64,000 nucleotides of DNA from an uncultured Peptostreptococcaceae bacterium (GCA_947283485.1 CAMYOU010000002.1:62001-126000), one strand, 5' to 3'. Shown: positions 8,592 through 17,660, numbered from the stretch's first letter. A program made the numbers and translations. Notes: a model not told the origin generated them from the sequence alone.

Positions 8592-10223
8592 TTACATATC
8601 CATCCCCATGCCCATGCCGGGTGCCATCGGAGGCATCGGAGCTTCGGGTTTTTTAATCTCGACAACGGCACCTTCCGTCGTGAGAATCATCGCTGCAACG
8701 CTGCCTGCGTTTTCGAGAGCGGATCTCGTGACTTTGGTCGGATCAACGATACCTTTTTCAATCATGTTGACGTATTCGTCGTGAAGTGCATCATAGCCCA
8801 TGCCGCGATCGAGTTCGCGGACTTTCTCGACGATGACGCTGCCTTCAAGACCTGCATTGACGGCGATTTGTTTCATCGGTTCGACAAGTGCTTTCATGAT
8901 GATGCCGATACCGGTCTTCTCGTCACCGTGTGCGGTCTTGTAGAGTTCTTCAACCGGTGCAACGGCGTTGAGAAGTACCGTGCCGCCTCCCGGAACGATG
9001 CCTTCTTCAACGGCAGCTCTGGTCGCCGCAAGTGCGTCTTCGATGCGAAGCTTGCGCTCTTTGAGCTCGACTTCGGTTGCCGCACCGACTTTGACGACTG
9101 CGACACCGCCGGAAAGTTTTGCGAGTCTTTCCATGAGTTTTTCACGGTCAAAATCACTCTGCGTGGTTTCAAGTTGTCCGCGAATGCCGTTTACGCGTTC
9201 TTCAATCGCAGCTTGATCTCCGTAACCGCCAACGATGACGGTCATGTCCTTGTTGACTTTGACTTTGGATGCGCGACCGAGTTTGTCGATCGTTGCGTCA
9301 CGAAGTTCGAGTCCGACATCTTTCGTGATGACTTGTCCGCCTGTGAGTGCTGCGATGTCGCGAAGCATTTCTTTACGACGATCTCCGAAGTTCGGGGCTT
9401 TGACCGCAACAACATTGAGGATGCCGCGGAGTTTATTGAGTACGAGCGTTGCCATTGCCTCGCCCTCGACATCGTCTGCGATGATGAGGAGGGGTTTGGA
9501 CGTTTGCATAACGCCTTCGAGCATCGGCAGGATCTCTTGGATGTTGGATACTTTCTTGTCCGTAATGAGGATATACGGTTCATCGAGTTCCGCTTCCATT
9601 TTGTCGGTGTTCGTAACCATATACGGAGAAACGTACCCTTTGTCGAATTGCATTCCTTCGACGACTTCGAGTGTCGTGCCCGTGCCCTTGGATTCTTCAA
9701 CGGTAATGACGCCGTCTTTGCCGACTTTGTCCATTGCCATGGAAATGAGTTCGCCGATCTTCTCGTCGCTTGCCGAAATCGCTGCAACTTGTGCAATTTC
9801 CGCGCTCGTAACAACATCGTGAGAATCCTTGCGGATGCTTTCAACAGCCGCTTTGACGCCTGCGCTGAGACCTTTTTGGAGCGTCATCGGGTTTGCACCT
9901 GCCGCAACGTTCTTGAGACCTTCGCGTACGATTGCCTGTGCGAGGATGGTCGCAGTCGTGGTACCGTCGCCTGCAACGTCTTGTGTCTTGATGCTGACTT
10001 CCTTGACGAGTTGTGCGCCCATGTTCTCATACGGGTCTTCGAGTGCAATTTCACGTGCGATGGTTACACCGTCGTTCGTGATGAGCGGTGCGCCGTATGC
10101 TTTCTCGAGAACGACGTTCCGTCCCTTCGGTCCAAGCGTAACTTTGACAACGTCGGATAGTTTATTGATGCCGGCTTCCATGCCGCGGCGAGCTTCTTCG
10201 CTGAATTTGATATCTTTTGCCAT
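8592..10223 (-). CDS. groEL: chaperonin GroEL (60 kDa)
   Basis: 543 aa ring-forming ATP-dependent chaperonin. Diagnostic stretches are VTLGPKGRNVVLEK near the N-terminus, the ATP-site motif GDGTTTATILAQ, the family signature AAVEEGIVPGGG and the flexible Gly-Met tail ending GMGMGMDM. It starts 19 bases after groES with an AAGGAGG SD and shares its CIRCE-controlled promoter. Length is normal. A 459-codon open frame lies antisense to it and is considered a compositional shadow. Confidence 0.98.
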   Translation of the reverse strand: MAKDIKFSEEARRGMEAGINKLSDVVKVTLGPKGRNVVLEKAYGAPLITNDGVTIAREIALEDPYENMGAQLVKEVSIKTQDVAGDGTTTATILAQAIVREGLKNVAAGANPMTLQKGLSAGVKAAVESIRKDSHDVVTSAEIAQVAAISASDEKIGELISMAMDKVGKDGVITVEESKGTGTTLEVVEGMQFDKGYVSPYMVTNTDKMEAELDEPYILITDKKVSNIQEILPMLEGVMQTSKPLLIIADDVEGEAMATLVLNKLRGILNVVAVKAPNFGDRRKEMLRDIAALTGGQVITKDVGLELRDATIDKLGRASKVKVNKDMTVIVGGYGDQAAIEERVNGIRGQLETTQSDFDREKLMERLAKLSGGVAVVKVGAATEVELKERKLRIEDALAATRAAVEEGIVPGGGTVLLNAVAPVEELYKTAHGDEKTGIGIIMKALVEPMKQIAVNAGLEGSVIVEKVRELDRGMGYDALHDEYVNMIEKGIVDPTKVTRSALENAGSVAAMILTTEGAVVEIKKPEAPMPPMAPGMGMGMDM

Positions 10224-10242
10224 GGTAAAAAACCTCCTTCGA

Positions 10243-10518
10243 TTATAGAACGGCTAAGAGATCGGAGTATTTGATGATGAGATACTCTTCCCCTTCGTAT
10301 TTGATTTCCGTACCGGAAAATTTGGAATAAATGACCTTGTCTCCGACTTTGATCGTATCTTTCTTGGAATCGCTGGAGAGAATGTCCGGACCCAGAGCGA
10401 CGATCTCCGCCATATTCGGAGCTTCCTTAGCTGCAGTCGGAAGAACAAGACCCGATGCGGTCGTTTCTTCGGCTTCAAATCTCTTTATGATGATTCTGTC
10501 TTGTAACGGTTTGAGCAT
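10243..10518 (-). CDS. groES: co-chaperonin GroES (10 kDa)
   Basis: 91 aa lid of the GroEL chamber. It begins MLKPLQDRIIIKR, carries the mobile loop EEETTASGLVLP-like segment (TTASGLVLPTAAKE) and the conserved VGDKVIYSKFSGTE. ATG 10518 follows an AGGAGG-type SD; the longer frame would run through the CIRCE operator and is rejected. First gene of the bicistronic groES-groEL operon. Confidence 0.97.
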   Translation of the reverse strand: MLKPLQDRIIIKRFEAEETTASGLVLPTAAKEAPNMAEIVALGPDILSSDSKKDTIKVGDKVIYSKFSGTEIKYEGEEYLIIKYSDLLAVL

Positions 10519-10541
10519 TTTGTTTCCTCCTTTTCTACTTG

Positions 10542-10568
10542 TTGGCACTCTGTGATGATGAGTGCTAA
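10542..10568 (-). promoter_or_regulatory. CIRCE operator (HrcA binding site)
   Basis: Inverted repeat TTAGCACTC-N9-GAGTGCCAA on the minus strand, one mismatch from the TTAGCACTC-N9-GAGTGCTAA consensus. It lies between the promoter and the groES SD, the standard position for HrcA repression of groE. hrcA itself is not in this window. Confidence 0.97.
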
Positions 10569-10582
10569 CAACCACAGTTCAT

Positions 10583-10611
10583 AGTGTACAACGTTCTCTC
10601 CAAAAATGCAA
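10583..10611 (-). promoter_or_regulatory. probable sigma-A promoter of groES-groEL
   Basis: TTGCAT (10611-10606), 17 bases, TACACT (10588-10583) on the minus strand, just upstream of CIRCE. Both hexamers are imperfect. Confidence 0.55.
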
Positions 10612-10713
10612 GCATTTTTTTTATTTTTCCAAAATCTTGGATTTCTTCGAAGAGATGCCGCCATCTTAGTGATTTTTTTGCCGTCCGTGGAATTCTCCAT
10701 GCAATGTGCCATC

Positions 10714-10746
10714 AAAAAAGCTCCCCGTCACGTTGACCGGAAGCTT
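10714..10746 (-). terminator. intrinsic terminator after the MurE-like gene
   Basis: Minus-strand hairpin AAGCTTCCGGTCA-ACG-TGACGGGGAGCTT (two mispairs) followed by T6, 25 bases beyond the stop codon. The remaining bases up to the groES promoter hold nothing else I can recognise. Confidence 0.8.
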
Positions 10747-10770
10747 TCTTGTTGGATTAGATTTCATGAT

Positions 10771-12306
10771 CTAGCAAATTCTCTCATCGATTCTCTTCGT
10801 GAATCCCTCGATGTCCTTTACTTTATTCTCTCTAAGAAGTTTTTTCTCGACAAAACCGGCACCTTTATCCATGCCCTGACATCCGGCAAGAAGAAGGACG
10901 TCGTCCGGATGGAGACGGTCGATGGCTTCATCAATCGCCTCGCCGAGATGCTCGTAGATTTTGCAGGTCACGTGATGGTTTTCCAGAGTTTTCTTGAAAA
11001 TGTCGAGTTCTTCGTCCGTAACTCTGTCCTTTTCCGTCACGATATCGCGCGATAGCGTCGCAGAGAGCGTCTCAGGTTTTAGAATCTTGATCCACTCGAC
11101 GAGTCTCTCGGTGATCTCGCGATTCACCTCGACGCCTCTCTTGCCTCTTACGGCATAGAGAATGTGCAGATGATTGTAGTCCATCTTCTTGAGCGTTTCC
11201 ATCGTGGCGTCAATGTTCTTCTCATTCGCAAAGTGATCGTCGAGGATCTTGAACTCCTCATCATAGATGAGTTCAAAACGTCTCTCCACGCCTTTGAATC
11301 CGTAGAGTGCTTTTTTGATGACCTCGGGGTCAATGCCCTCAGTCAATCCGACGATGATTGCAACGACCGCATTCATGACGGAAGAATATCCGACCGAACC
11401 CAGCTCGACCGCAAATTCCGTTTTTTTGAGTACGCGTCCCTTTACAGAGAGATCGCGATGGATCGTGAAGATGAATTTCCCTTTGCCGGTGGAGAGGTCG
11501 AGATCCCGAATCCCGAAATCCGCCTCCGCACCGTGCAGAGAAAAGGTCAGTACGTGCGCTGCGGTTTGATCTTTCAGCGAAAGAATCTTGTCGTCGTCTG
11601 CATTGAGAATGGCGACGGCATCTTTCTTGGCATGACGAATGAGTCTCGATTTGAAATGGAAATACTTCTCGTAGCTCCCGTGTTGATCGATATGTTCTCT
11701 TCCGAGATTGTTGAAAGTCACGACGTCGAAATCGATGTTTTTATCACGGAACAGTTCCTGTCCAGCAGATGAAACTTCCATGATAACATCCGTAATCCCT
11801 TGTTCTTTCATATCGCGAAGATACCCCTGCAAAGTGAGGGATTCCGGCGTTGTCAAGATCGATGGAATCCTAACATCCCGATATCGCGTAAAGACGGTAC
11901 CGATCATCCCGGTCTCTCTCTTGTCGCCCTTTAGGATCGCCTCGACCATAAATGCCGTCGTGGTCTTGCCGTTCGTCGCGGTAATCCCGATGATATTGAG
12001 TTCCCCGGACGGATGATGATAGAAATTCTCCGCCATATCGGCAAGCGTCCTGCGCGTATTCTCGACTTGGATCTGCGGAATGTCCACTTCCGAGAGATCC
12101 TCCACCACGGCAATTGCGGCTCCGCGTTCCTTCGCCTTCGCAATATACTTGTGCCCGTCCGTTACATAGCCCTTGATCGCTACAAAAATCGCACCTTCGC
12201 ACACATCGTCGGTATGAAATGCGATTCTCGGAATCTCCAATTCTTCGGAGATCGTCCCTTTCGTCGAGAGGATCTTCACACCTCGTAAAATCTCGCTTAA
12301 TTTCAA
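10771..12306 (-). CDS. MurE-like Mur ligase family protein
   Basis: 511 aa ATP-dependent amide ligase of the MurE group. N-terminal UDP-MurNAc-type domain (FHTDDVCEGAIFVAIKG-like, fragment GAIFVAIKGYVTDGH), central P-loop ATNGKTTT, TTPESLTLQGYL and EVSSAGQ, and a C-terminal Mur domain. The start is TTG 12306, placed 6 bases after an AAGGAGGG SD; an ATG 24 bases upstream lies before that SD. Several usual MurE features are altered: EVSSHAL reads EVSSAGQ, the DNPR or Lys-type specificity motif is absent, and GKGHE reads GCQGMD. It may therefore join a different residue or act outside the main murein pathway. Transcribed alone. Confidence 0.75.
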   Translation of the reverse strand: MKLSEILRGVKILSTKGTISEELEIPRIAFHTDDVCEGAIFVAIKGYVTDGHKYIAKAKERGAAIAVVEDLSEVDIPQIQVENTRRTLADMAENFYHHPSGELNIIGITATNGKTTTAFMVEAILKGDKRETGMIGTVFTRYRDVRIPSILTTPESLTLQGYLRDMKEQGITDVIMEVSSAGQELFRDKNIDFDVVTFNNLGREHIDQHGSYEKYFHFKSRLIRHAKKDAVAILNADDDKILSLKDQTAAHVLTFSLHGAEADFGIRDLDLSTGKGKFIFTIHRDLSVKGRVLKKTEFAVELGSVGYSSVMNAVVAIIVGLTEGIDPEVIKKALYGFKGVERRFELIYDEEFKILDDHFANEKNIDATMETLKKMDYNHLHILYAVRGKRGVEVNREITERLVEWIKILKPETLSATLSRDIVTEKDRVTDEELDIFKKTLENHHVTCKIYEHLGEAIDEAIDRLHPDDVLLLAGCQGMDKGAGFVEKKLLRENKVKDIEGFTKRIDERIC

Positions 12307-12424
12307 ATTCGTCCCTCCTTGATTTTCCATTCATCTTCGCAAAAAAGTATATGTAGTCCGGCGCAATGAAGCGCGCCCTATAGTCCTGATCTTGGATTTA
12401 TTGTGTCGTATCTCCTTTGAAATG

Positions 12425-13303
12425 TCAATCAATAGCGACGTTCTCAGTCGAACGAATCGCGTTTTTCTCGTAAGGTTTTGCCACATTCCCGCGCGTCGAG
12501 AGAAAGGCAAAGAATAGATATTGTTGAAGCACGGCGGGATACGGTCCCCAATCTTTAGGCGCGATACCGTCGAGAGCTTCTACGGCTTTTTTCATCCACG
12601 TATCCATCGGCACGCGCGTAAGATCGTGATATCCGTAGAGCGATATGCAGTCCGCTACTTTGGGACCGATGCCGCGGAGTTGACGCAAGGCTTGGATGCG
12701 ATCCTCCGTATTCATCCGTCCGATCCGATCGAGATCGACTTCGCTCGCGCGCACGTTTGCCGCCATCTCGACGATATACGGTGCACGATAACCGCATTTG
12801 AGCGCACGCAGTTCTTCTTCACTCGCCGTAAGTTCCTCCGGTCGCGGCGTAAGATGCATCGTGCCGTACGGAGTTTCTATCTCTTTTCCATATTTTTCGG
12901 CAAGGGTATCCATAAGCGATCGAATGCGCCCGACATGATTATTCTGGGAGAGCAAAAAACCGAGCACCGCCTCCCACGGATCTTGTCGCAACATCCTAAG
13001 GCCTTTTCCGAGTACGAGGGCTTCTTCGATGAGCGGATGCTTCGGAAACGTGCGTTCGCAAGCCTCCATCGAAAAATCAAAATCCAAATATTTCCAAAGT
13101 GCATGAAAAGAATCCTCGCTTTCACCGAGAAAGAGGGTGCCATCCCCCACGAATCTCGCAGCGACGATGCGATCTTTCATGGCAAATAAAACACCATCGT
13201 GAAGCTCGCGATAGCGAAACATCTGTCCCGAGCGGAGTGTCTTCATCAGGTCAAATCGCTCTCCGCGGATCAAGATGCCCTCGTGGTGGTCTTCCATGAA
13301 CAT
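12425..13303 (-). CDS. ogg: 8-oxoguanine DNA glycosylase, OGG1-like HhH-GPD family
   Basis: 292 aa base-excision glycosylase/AP lyase that should remove 8-oxoguanine. An N-terminal OGG-type domain precedes the helix-hairpin-helix region LRQLRGIGPKVADCISL, in which the Lys of PKVADC is the expected Schiff-base nucleophile, followed by VPMDTWMKK with the catalytic Asp. This KVAD...D arrangement marks the OGG1 branch rather than AlkA, MutY or Nth, and there is no Fe-S cysteine cluster. ATG 13303 has a GGAAG SD 8 bases upstream; the longer frame lacks one. Divergent from the DUF554 gene. Confidence 0.9.
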   Translation of the reverse strand: MFMEDHHEGILIRGERFDLMKTLRSGQMFRYRELHDGVLFAMKDRIVAARFVGDGTLFLGESEDSFHALWKYLDFDFSMEACERTFPKHPLIEEALVLGKGLRMLRQDPWEAVLGFLLSQNNHVGRIRSLMDTLAEKYGKEIETPYGTMHLTPRPEELTASEEELRALKCGYRAPYIVEMAANVRASEVDLDRIGRMNTEDRIQALRQLRGIGPKVADCISLYGYHDLTRVPMDTWMKKAVEALDGIAPKDWGPYPAVLQQYLFFAFLSTRGNVAKPYEKNAIRSTENVAID

Positions 13304-13335
13304 CGATGGTACTTCCTTTCTTTTTTCGCATTCGT

Positions 13336-13341
13336 TATACT
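13336..13341 (+). promoter_or_regulatory. possible -10 box of the DUF554 gene
   Basis: TATACT sits 17 bases upstream of the ATG and only 6 bases before the SD, with no recognisable -35 partner. Its closeness to the SD would give a near-leaderless mRNA, so this is uncertain. Confidence 0.3.
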
Positions 13342-13358
13342 GTGCTTGGAGGTGGACT

Positions 13359-14036
13359 ATGGTCGGCGTCATCATCAATGCATTCTCAATCGTCCTCGGA
13401 GGCATCATCGGAAACGTCGGAAAGGCAAAAATTCCCAAGAATTTATCCGGTTTCATGCTCCAAGGCATCGGTCTACTGTGTCTCTACATCGGTTTTACCG
13501 GCATGATGACCGGCAAACACACGATGTGTATTGCTCTCTCGCTTCTTTTCGGCGGCATTGTCGGCTATGCGCTCGACATCGACGAAAAGTTACATCGCTT
13601 CGGGCTTTATATCGAATCCAAGACCAAGGGTGAGAACGCCTTTGCAGAAGGACTGATCGGGAGTATTTTGCTCTTTTGCGTCGGATCCATGACGATTCTT
13701 GCACCCATTCAGAGCGGTACCACCGGCGAAAACACACTCCTCTATACGAAAGCCGCGATGGACGGTTTCGTCGCCATCTTTTTTTCAGCCAGTGCCGGCG
13801 TCGGCGTCATCTTTTCCGCCATTCCGGTCTTCTTACTGGAGGGACTCCTCGTCTTGGTAGCAGGTCTCTTTGCCCCGTATCTCACAGATGTCATGATTGG
13901 CGAAATCAACTGTGTGGGTTCGATCTTGCTCGTGGCACTAGGACTCAATCTGCTCGATATCACGCATATCAAGCTCATGAATTTTATCCCCGCCGTTTTT
14001 CTGCCGATCCTCTTCCTGCAATTTCTTGCGTTCTAA
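13359..14036 (+). CDS. DUF554 family membrane protein (YdfK/YqgA-like)
   Basis: 225 aa, about seven hydrophobic segments with repeated small-residue helices (INAFSIVLGGIIGN, GIGLLCLYIGFTGMM, LLFGGIVGYALDIDEKL). These are typical of DUF554 proteins, which are predicted inner-membrane proteins of unknown transport role. ATG 13359 follows GGAGGTGGACT. Only plus-strand gene of the first 21 kb, convergent with the ABC-F gene 26 bases away; no clear terminator lies between them. Confidence 0.85.
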   Translation: MVGVIINAFSIVLGGIIGNVGKAKIPKNLSGFMLQGIGLLCLYIGFTGMMTGKHTMCIALSLLFGGIVGYALDIDEKLHRFGLYIESKTKGENAFAEGLIGSILLFCVGSMTILAPIQSGTTGENTLLYTKAAMDGFVAIFFSASAGVGVIFSAIPVFLLEGLLVLVAGLFAPYLTDVMIGEINCVGSILLVALGLNLLDITHIKLMNFIPAVFLPILFLQFLAF

Positions 14037-14062
14037 TCTGAATCGAGTCCGAATTTCTTAGA

Positions 14063-15955
14063 TTATGTTTCAAATTCCATCCACGCCTCGTATGCTTCTT
14101 CGAGTTTCTCCTCGACTTCCAGCAGACGGGCGTGTTTTTTTTGGATCTCTTCGAGTTTGTCATAGTTCGCACTGTCGGCAAGATACGCATTGATATCCTC
14201 GTTTTCACGCTCCAAATCCGCAATCTCTTTTTCAATTCGTTCTCGTGCCTGACGCGTTTTTTTCTCCTCGGCCCGGATTGCGCGCTCCTTCTCACGTTGT
14301 TTCTTCGCTTCCGTACGCGTTACTTTTTCTTCCTGTTCGGGTTCTTCCTCTTCCCTGCGCTTCTTCTCATAATAATCGTAATTGCCTTCATACTCGCGGA
14401 TTCCGCCGTGCTCGAGCACCAGCACACGATCAGCGATGCGGTTTACAAAATAGCGGTCGTGCGAGATGAAAAACAAAGTCCCCGGATACTCGAGGAGTGC
14501 ATCCTCGAGAATCTCGGCACTCGCGATGTCGAGGTGATTCGTCGGTTCGTCGAGTAAGAGCACATTGGCTTTCCCGAGCATGAGTTTGAGTAGGGAAAGT
14601 CGAGCGCGTTCGCCGCCGGAGAGTTCCCCGACTTCTCGGAACAGATCCTCCCCGATAAAGGAGAATGCCGCGAGCGCAGAGCGGATCTCAAACTGACTCT
14701 TCTTGGGATAGTCGTCCCAGAGATCGTCGATCACCGTCTTATCGGGATCGAGATTCCTCTGTTCCTGATCAAAATACGCGATCTTGTGTGAAGAACCGAT
14801 TCGGATTTCCCCCGATGTCGGTTTTAGTTTCTCCATAATTAATCGAAAAATCGTCGATTTTCCCGTTCCGTTATCGCCGAGCAGAGCCACTTTTTCTCCG
14901 CGGTAAATGGAGAAAGAAAGACTATGAAAAAGCGATACGCCGTCAAAGTCCATGCCGAGATCTTCCGCGATGATGGCGTCCTTTCCGCCCTGCACAAAGG
15001 CGGTAAAATGAAGTTTCATCGGATCTTTGAGTGAGACGGGTTTGGAGAGATCGGCTTTCATTCTCTCCACCAATTTGGCTCGCGAGCGCGCCTGCTTGAT
15101 ATAACGCTCTCGACCGTAATTCGCAAATCGACGGACGATTTCTTCCTGACGCTCGATTTCTTTTTGATCCGAAAGATATTTTTCAATCTTATTGCGCTCG
15201 TCTTTTTTTCTTTCCTCGACGTATTTTGTGTAGCGCATCGCATATCGCGTAAGTTCGTGACTTTCGAGATGAAAGATTTTTGTCGCAACGCGATCGATGA
15301 ACGCGCGATCGTGCGAAACGAAGAGAACCGCGCGCGGAAAATTCAAAAGATAATCCTCAAGAAAACGCACACTCGTAAGATCGAGATGGTTCGTCGGCTC
15401 GTCGAGCAACAGCAGATCCGCGTCCTCCAAGAGCGTACGTGCCAATAAGAGTCTTGATTTTTGCCCGCCTGAGAGCATGCCGCTCGGATGATCGATTTCT
15501 TCTTCGCGGAAACCGAGTCCCGTGAGCATGCCCCTGATTCTCGACGGATATTCGTATCCGCCTTGTTCCTCAAACGCTTCGAGTCGCTCCGTGTACTCGT
15601 GGAGTCTCGGATCGTTCTCATCCTGAATGTCCCCGAGCGTTTCCGCAAGCGCATGGATCTCTTTTTCTTCCGCGATGAGTTTCGAGAAGACGGCCGTCAA
15701 AATTTCGTGCGGCGTCTTCTCCAAATCAAAATCCGGATGTTGCGTAAGATAGCCGATTTTGAGATTCGGACGTCTAGAGACCGTTCCCGAGTCGGGCAAA
15801 AGCGTCCCGCGGAGTATCTCAAGGAGCGTCGTCTTCCCCGAGCCGTTCACGCCGACGAGGCACGCCTTGTCGTCCTTTTCGAGTACGAAAGAAATGTCCT
15901 TGAGCACTTCCTTATCGATATATGATTTATTGACTTTTGAAACCTGAATAATCAT
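14063..15955 (-). CDS. ABC-F family ATPase (Uup/YdiF type)
   Basis: 630 aa soluble protein with two ABC ATPase domains and no membrane part. Walker A motifs GVNGSGKTT (about residue 36) and GDNGTGKST (about 350), signatures LSGGQKSRL and LSGGERARL, an inter-domain linker rich in Arg/Lys/Glu (about 230-310) and a C-terminal charged coiled coil (about 535-625) ending in the Uup-like DNA- or ribosome-contacting module. ABC-F proteins act on ribosomes to resolve stalls; resistance members exist, but nothing here marks this as one. ATG 15955 follows GGAGGGGCAT. Confidence 0.9.
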   Translation of the reverse strand: MIIQVSKVNKSYIDKEVLKDISFVLEKDDKACLVGVNGSGKTTLLEILRGTLLPDSGTVSRRPNLKIGYLTQHPDFDLEKTPHEILTAVFSKLIAEEKEIHALAETLGDIQDENDPRLHEYTERLEAFEEQGGYEYPSRIRGMLTGLGFREEEIDHPSGMLSGGQKSRLLLARTLLEDADLLLLDEPTNHLDLTSVRFLEDYLLNFPRAVLFVSHDRAFIDRVATKIFHLESHELTRYAMRYTKYVEERKKDERNKIEKYLSDQKEIERQEEIVRRFANYGRERYIKQARSRAKLVERMKADLSKPVSLKDPMKLHFTAFVQGGKDAIIAEDLGMDFDGVSLFHSLSFSIYRGEKVALLGDNGTGKSTIFRLIMEKLKPTSGEIRIGSSHKIAYFDQEQRNLDPDKTVIDDLWDDYPKKSQFEIRSALAAFSFIGEDLFREVGELSGGERARLSLLKLMLGKANVLLLDEPTNHLDIASAEILEDALLEYPGTLFFISHDRYFVNRIADRVLVLEHGGIREYEGNYDYYEKKRREEEEPEQEEKVTRTEAKKQREKERAIRAEEKKTRQARERIEKEIADLERENEDINAYLADSANYDKLEEIQKKHARLLEVEEKLEEAYEAWMEFET

Positions 15956-16001
15956 ATGCCCCTCCAAAATTCTTCCACTCTATGGTACAGGAATCGGGCA
16001 T

Positions 16002-16026
16002 AAAAAAAAAGCCGCAAGGGCTTTTT
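16002..16026 (-). terminator. intrinsic terminator of rex
   Basis: Minus-strand hairpin AAAGCC-CTTGC-GGCTTT followed by T8, just beyond the rex stop. Short stem but a long T tract. Confidence 0.75.
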
Positions 16027-16032
16027 GTGTCA

Positions 16033-16674
16033 TCAGCCGGGATAATGATCCTGGTGATTTAAGTAATAAGTCAGTGTAAACAAAGACTCGTCGAGATGAA
16101 CATTCTCGAGGACGACCCAGCTCGGTAACTCGAGATCAATCGGCGCAAAGTTCCAGATTCCTTTGATCCCCGCAGCGACCAGACGATCCGCAGTTGCTTG
16201 CGCGGAAGACTTCGGCAGTGTCAGTATAGCAACTTGTACTTCGTTCTTCTTCATGAAGCTCTCAAGTTCGTCCATGTTCATGATGGTAACGCCCGAAATC
16301 TTCTTGCCGATGAGTTTCGTCTCATTGTCAAACATCCCAACGATATGGAAGCCGATATTACGAAAAGCATCGTAATTTGCAATCGCCTGCCCGAGATTAC
16401 CGACACCGATGAGAATCGCCTTGTAGGCTCTGTTGATCCCCATGATGTTCTCGATCTCCGTCTTCAAGGCTTTGACGTTGTATCCGTACCCCTGCTGCCC
16501 GAAACCACCAAAATGGTTCAGATCCTGCCTGATCTGCGAAGCCGTAAGCCCCGTGATATTGGACAACTCCTGTGATGAAATACGGACAATTCCCTTCTCC
16601 TCGATCAAACACAAATATCGATAATACTTGGGGAGTCTGCGGATCACCGCAATCGAAACTTTTGGTTTTGCCAT
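16033..16674 (-). CDS. rex: redox-sensing transcriptional repressor Rex
   Basis: 213 aa dimeric repressor that senses the NADH/NAD+ ratio and controls fermentation genes. The N-terminal winged helix contains ISSQELSNITGLTASQIRQD (fragment TASQIRQDLNHFG) and the FGQQGYGYNV linker, followed by a Rossmann domain with GVGNLGQAI. ATG 16674 follows AGGGAGGTTACAGCT; a longer frame runs through the promoter. Monocistronic. I found no convincing Rex operator in this window. Confidence 0.96.
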   Translation of the reverse strand: MAKPKVSIAVIRRLPKYYRYLCLIEEKGIVRISSQELSNITGLTASQIRQDLNHFGGFGQQGYGYNVKALKTEIENIMGINRAYKAILIGVGNLGQAIANYDAFRNIGFHIVGMFDNETKLIGKKISGVTIMNMDELESFMKKNEVQVAILTLPKSSAQATADRLVAAGIKGIWNFAPIDLELPSWVVLENVHLDESLFTLTYYLNHQDHYPG

Positions 16675-16735
16675 AGCTGTAACCTCCCTTTCCATGCAAA
16701 CAAAAATCTTCGTTCCAATTTCTGGTTCTGCTATG

Positions 16736-16764
16736 ATTTTAACATATGATTTCCCGCTTTGCAA
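16736..16764 (-). promoter_or_regulatory. sigma-A promoter of rex
   Basis: TTGCAA (16764-16759), 17 bases, TAAAAT (16741-16736) on the minus strand, about 55 bases before the rex SD. The stretch from here to 16906 shows no gene. Confidence 0.7.
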
Positions 16765-16906
16765 TAGAATCATATCTCGTTATGCTCTATTTTCCGTCGT
16801 TATGCCTGATTCGAGTGCGCGGGACCTCGTCCGACGTCTTTTCAAACGTATCTCCTAGATCGAAAGAGAATCTTGTCTCGAGCATTTCCACACCGTTTTG
16901 CGCAAA

Positions 16907-16934
16907 CAAAAAGCAGCTCCTCGAAAAGAGCTGC
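16907..16934 (-). terminator. intrinsic terminator of the obg-ridA gene run
   Basis: Minus-strand hairpin GCAGCTC-N8-GAGCTGC followed by T5, just after the ridA stop. Confidence 0.85.
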
Positions 16935-16941
16935 GTAATGG

Positions 16942-17325
16942 TTATTCTGCTACGTATGCAATGACTTCGATTTCGATCGGTGCATTCTTGGGAAGAGCGC
17001 CGACTTGGAAGCAGCTGCGAGCCGGTTTGTGATCGCCGAAGAAAGCTGCATAAACTTCGTTTACTGCTGCGAAATCATTGATATCTCTAAGAAGCACGGT
17101 GCATTTGGAAATGTCCGTGAGTTCTCCGCCGCCTGCCTTGACAACTTCGAGGCAGTTCGTAAGGGATTGTTTCGCCGCTTCCTTAACGTCTTCACAGAGT
17201 TCTCCGGTTGCCGGATTGATAGGAAGTTGACCCGATGTGAGAATCAATCTGCCTTGCTTGGTACCTTGGCAATACGGACCGATTGCTGCAGGTGCGTTCT
17301 TGGATGTCAATACTTCAAAATTCAT
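16942..17325 (-). CDS. ridA: RidA family enamine/imine deaminase
   Basis: 127 aa, full-length RidA/YjgF protein that hydrolyses reactive 2-aminoacrylate-type intermediates made by PLP enzymes. Family phrases are PAAIGPYCQG, LILTSGQLPINP, LTNCLEVVKAGG and, at the end, GALPKNAPIEIEVIA; the Arg in KPARSCFQV is the carboxylate-binding residue. Last gene before the terminator, 25 bases after rsfS. Confidence 0.95.
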   Translation of the reverse strand: MNFEVLTSKNAPAAIGPYCQGTKQGRLILTSGQLPINPATGELCEDVKEAAKQSLTNCLEVVKAGGGELTDISKCTVLLRDINDFAAVNEVYAAFFGDHKPARSCFQVGALPKNAPIEIEVIAYVAE

Positions 17326-17350
17326 ACTTATCTCTCCTTTATTTTATTAG

Positions 17351-17656
17351 CTATTGCCATAGCTTTTCAAGATTGTAATACTCCCTTTGTTCCGGGAGAA
17401 AGATGTGTACGACAATATCATCGTAATCCATGATGATCCATGATCCTTCCCGATACCCGCTCGTATGCGTGAGGGTACGTCCGCGCTCTTCCATCTTGCG
17501 CTCGACTTCGTCATAGATGGCTTGCGTCTGCGCAGGTGTGTTGCCGGTCGTCACGATGAAATGATCGGTGAAGGCCTCCTTGAGGTCAATTTGTACGGTA
17601 TCCTTGCCGTGCTTGTCGTCGATTGCCGTAAGTATCGTTGTAATCGCTTTGTCCAA
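17351..17656 (-). CDS. rsfS: ribosomal silencing factor RsfS
   Basis: 101 aa protein of the Iojap/RsfS family, which binds L14 and blocks subunit joining in starvation. Recognisable stretches are FIVTTGNTPAQTQAIYDEV and GYREGSWIIMDYDDIVVHIF (fragment GSWIIMDYDDIVVHIF). It follows yqeK by 4 bases, the usual yqeK-rsfS order. Confidence 0.95.
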   Translation of the reverse strand: MDKAITTILTAIDDKHGKDTVQIDLKEAFTDHFIVTTGNTPAQTQAIYDEVERKMEERGRTLTHTSGYREGSWIIMDYDDIVVHIFLPEQREYYNLEKLWQ

Positions 17657-17660
17657 TAAA

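Noticed and set aside
8781..10160. 459-codon plus-strand open frame opposite groEL
   Set aside because: Antisense shadow of a highly conserved, codon-biased gene; no SD and Phe/Asp/Cys-rich composition unlike real proteins.
12307..12330. ATG start for the MurE-like gene 24 bases upstream
   Set aside because: The AAGGAGGG SD lies between this ATG and the TTG at 12306, so the TTG is the better start.
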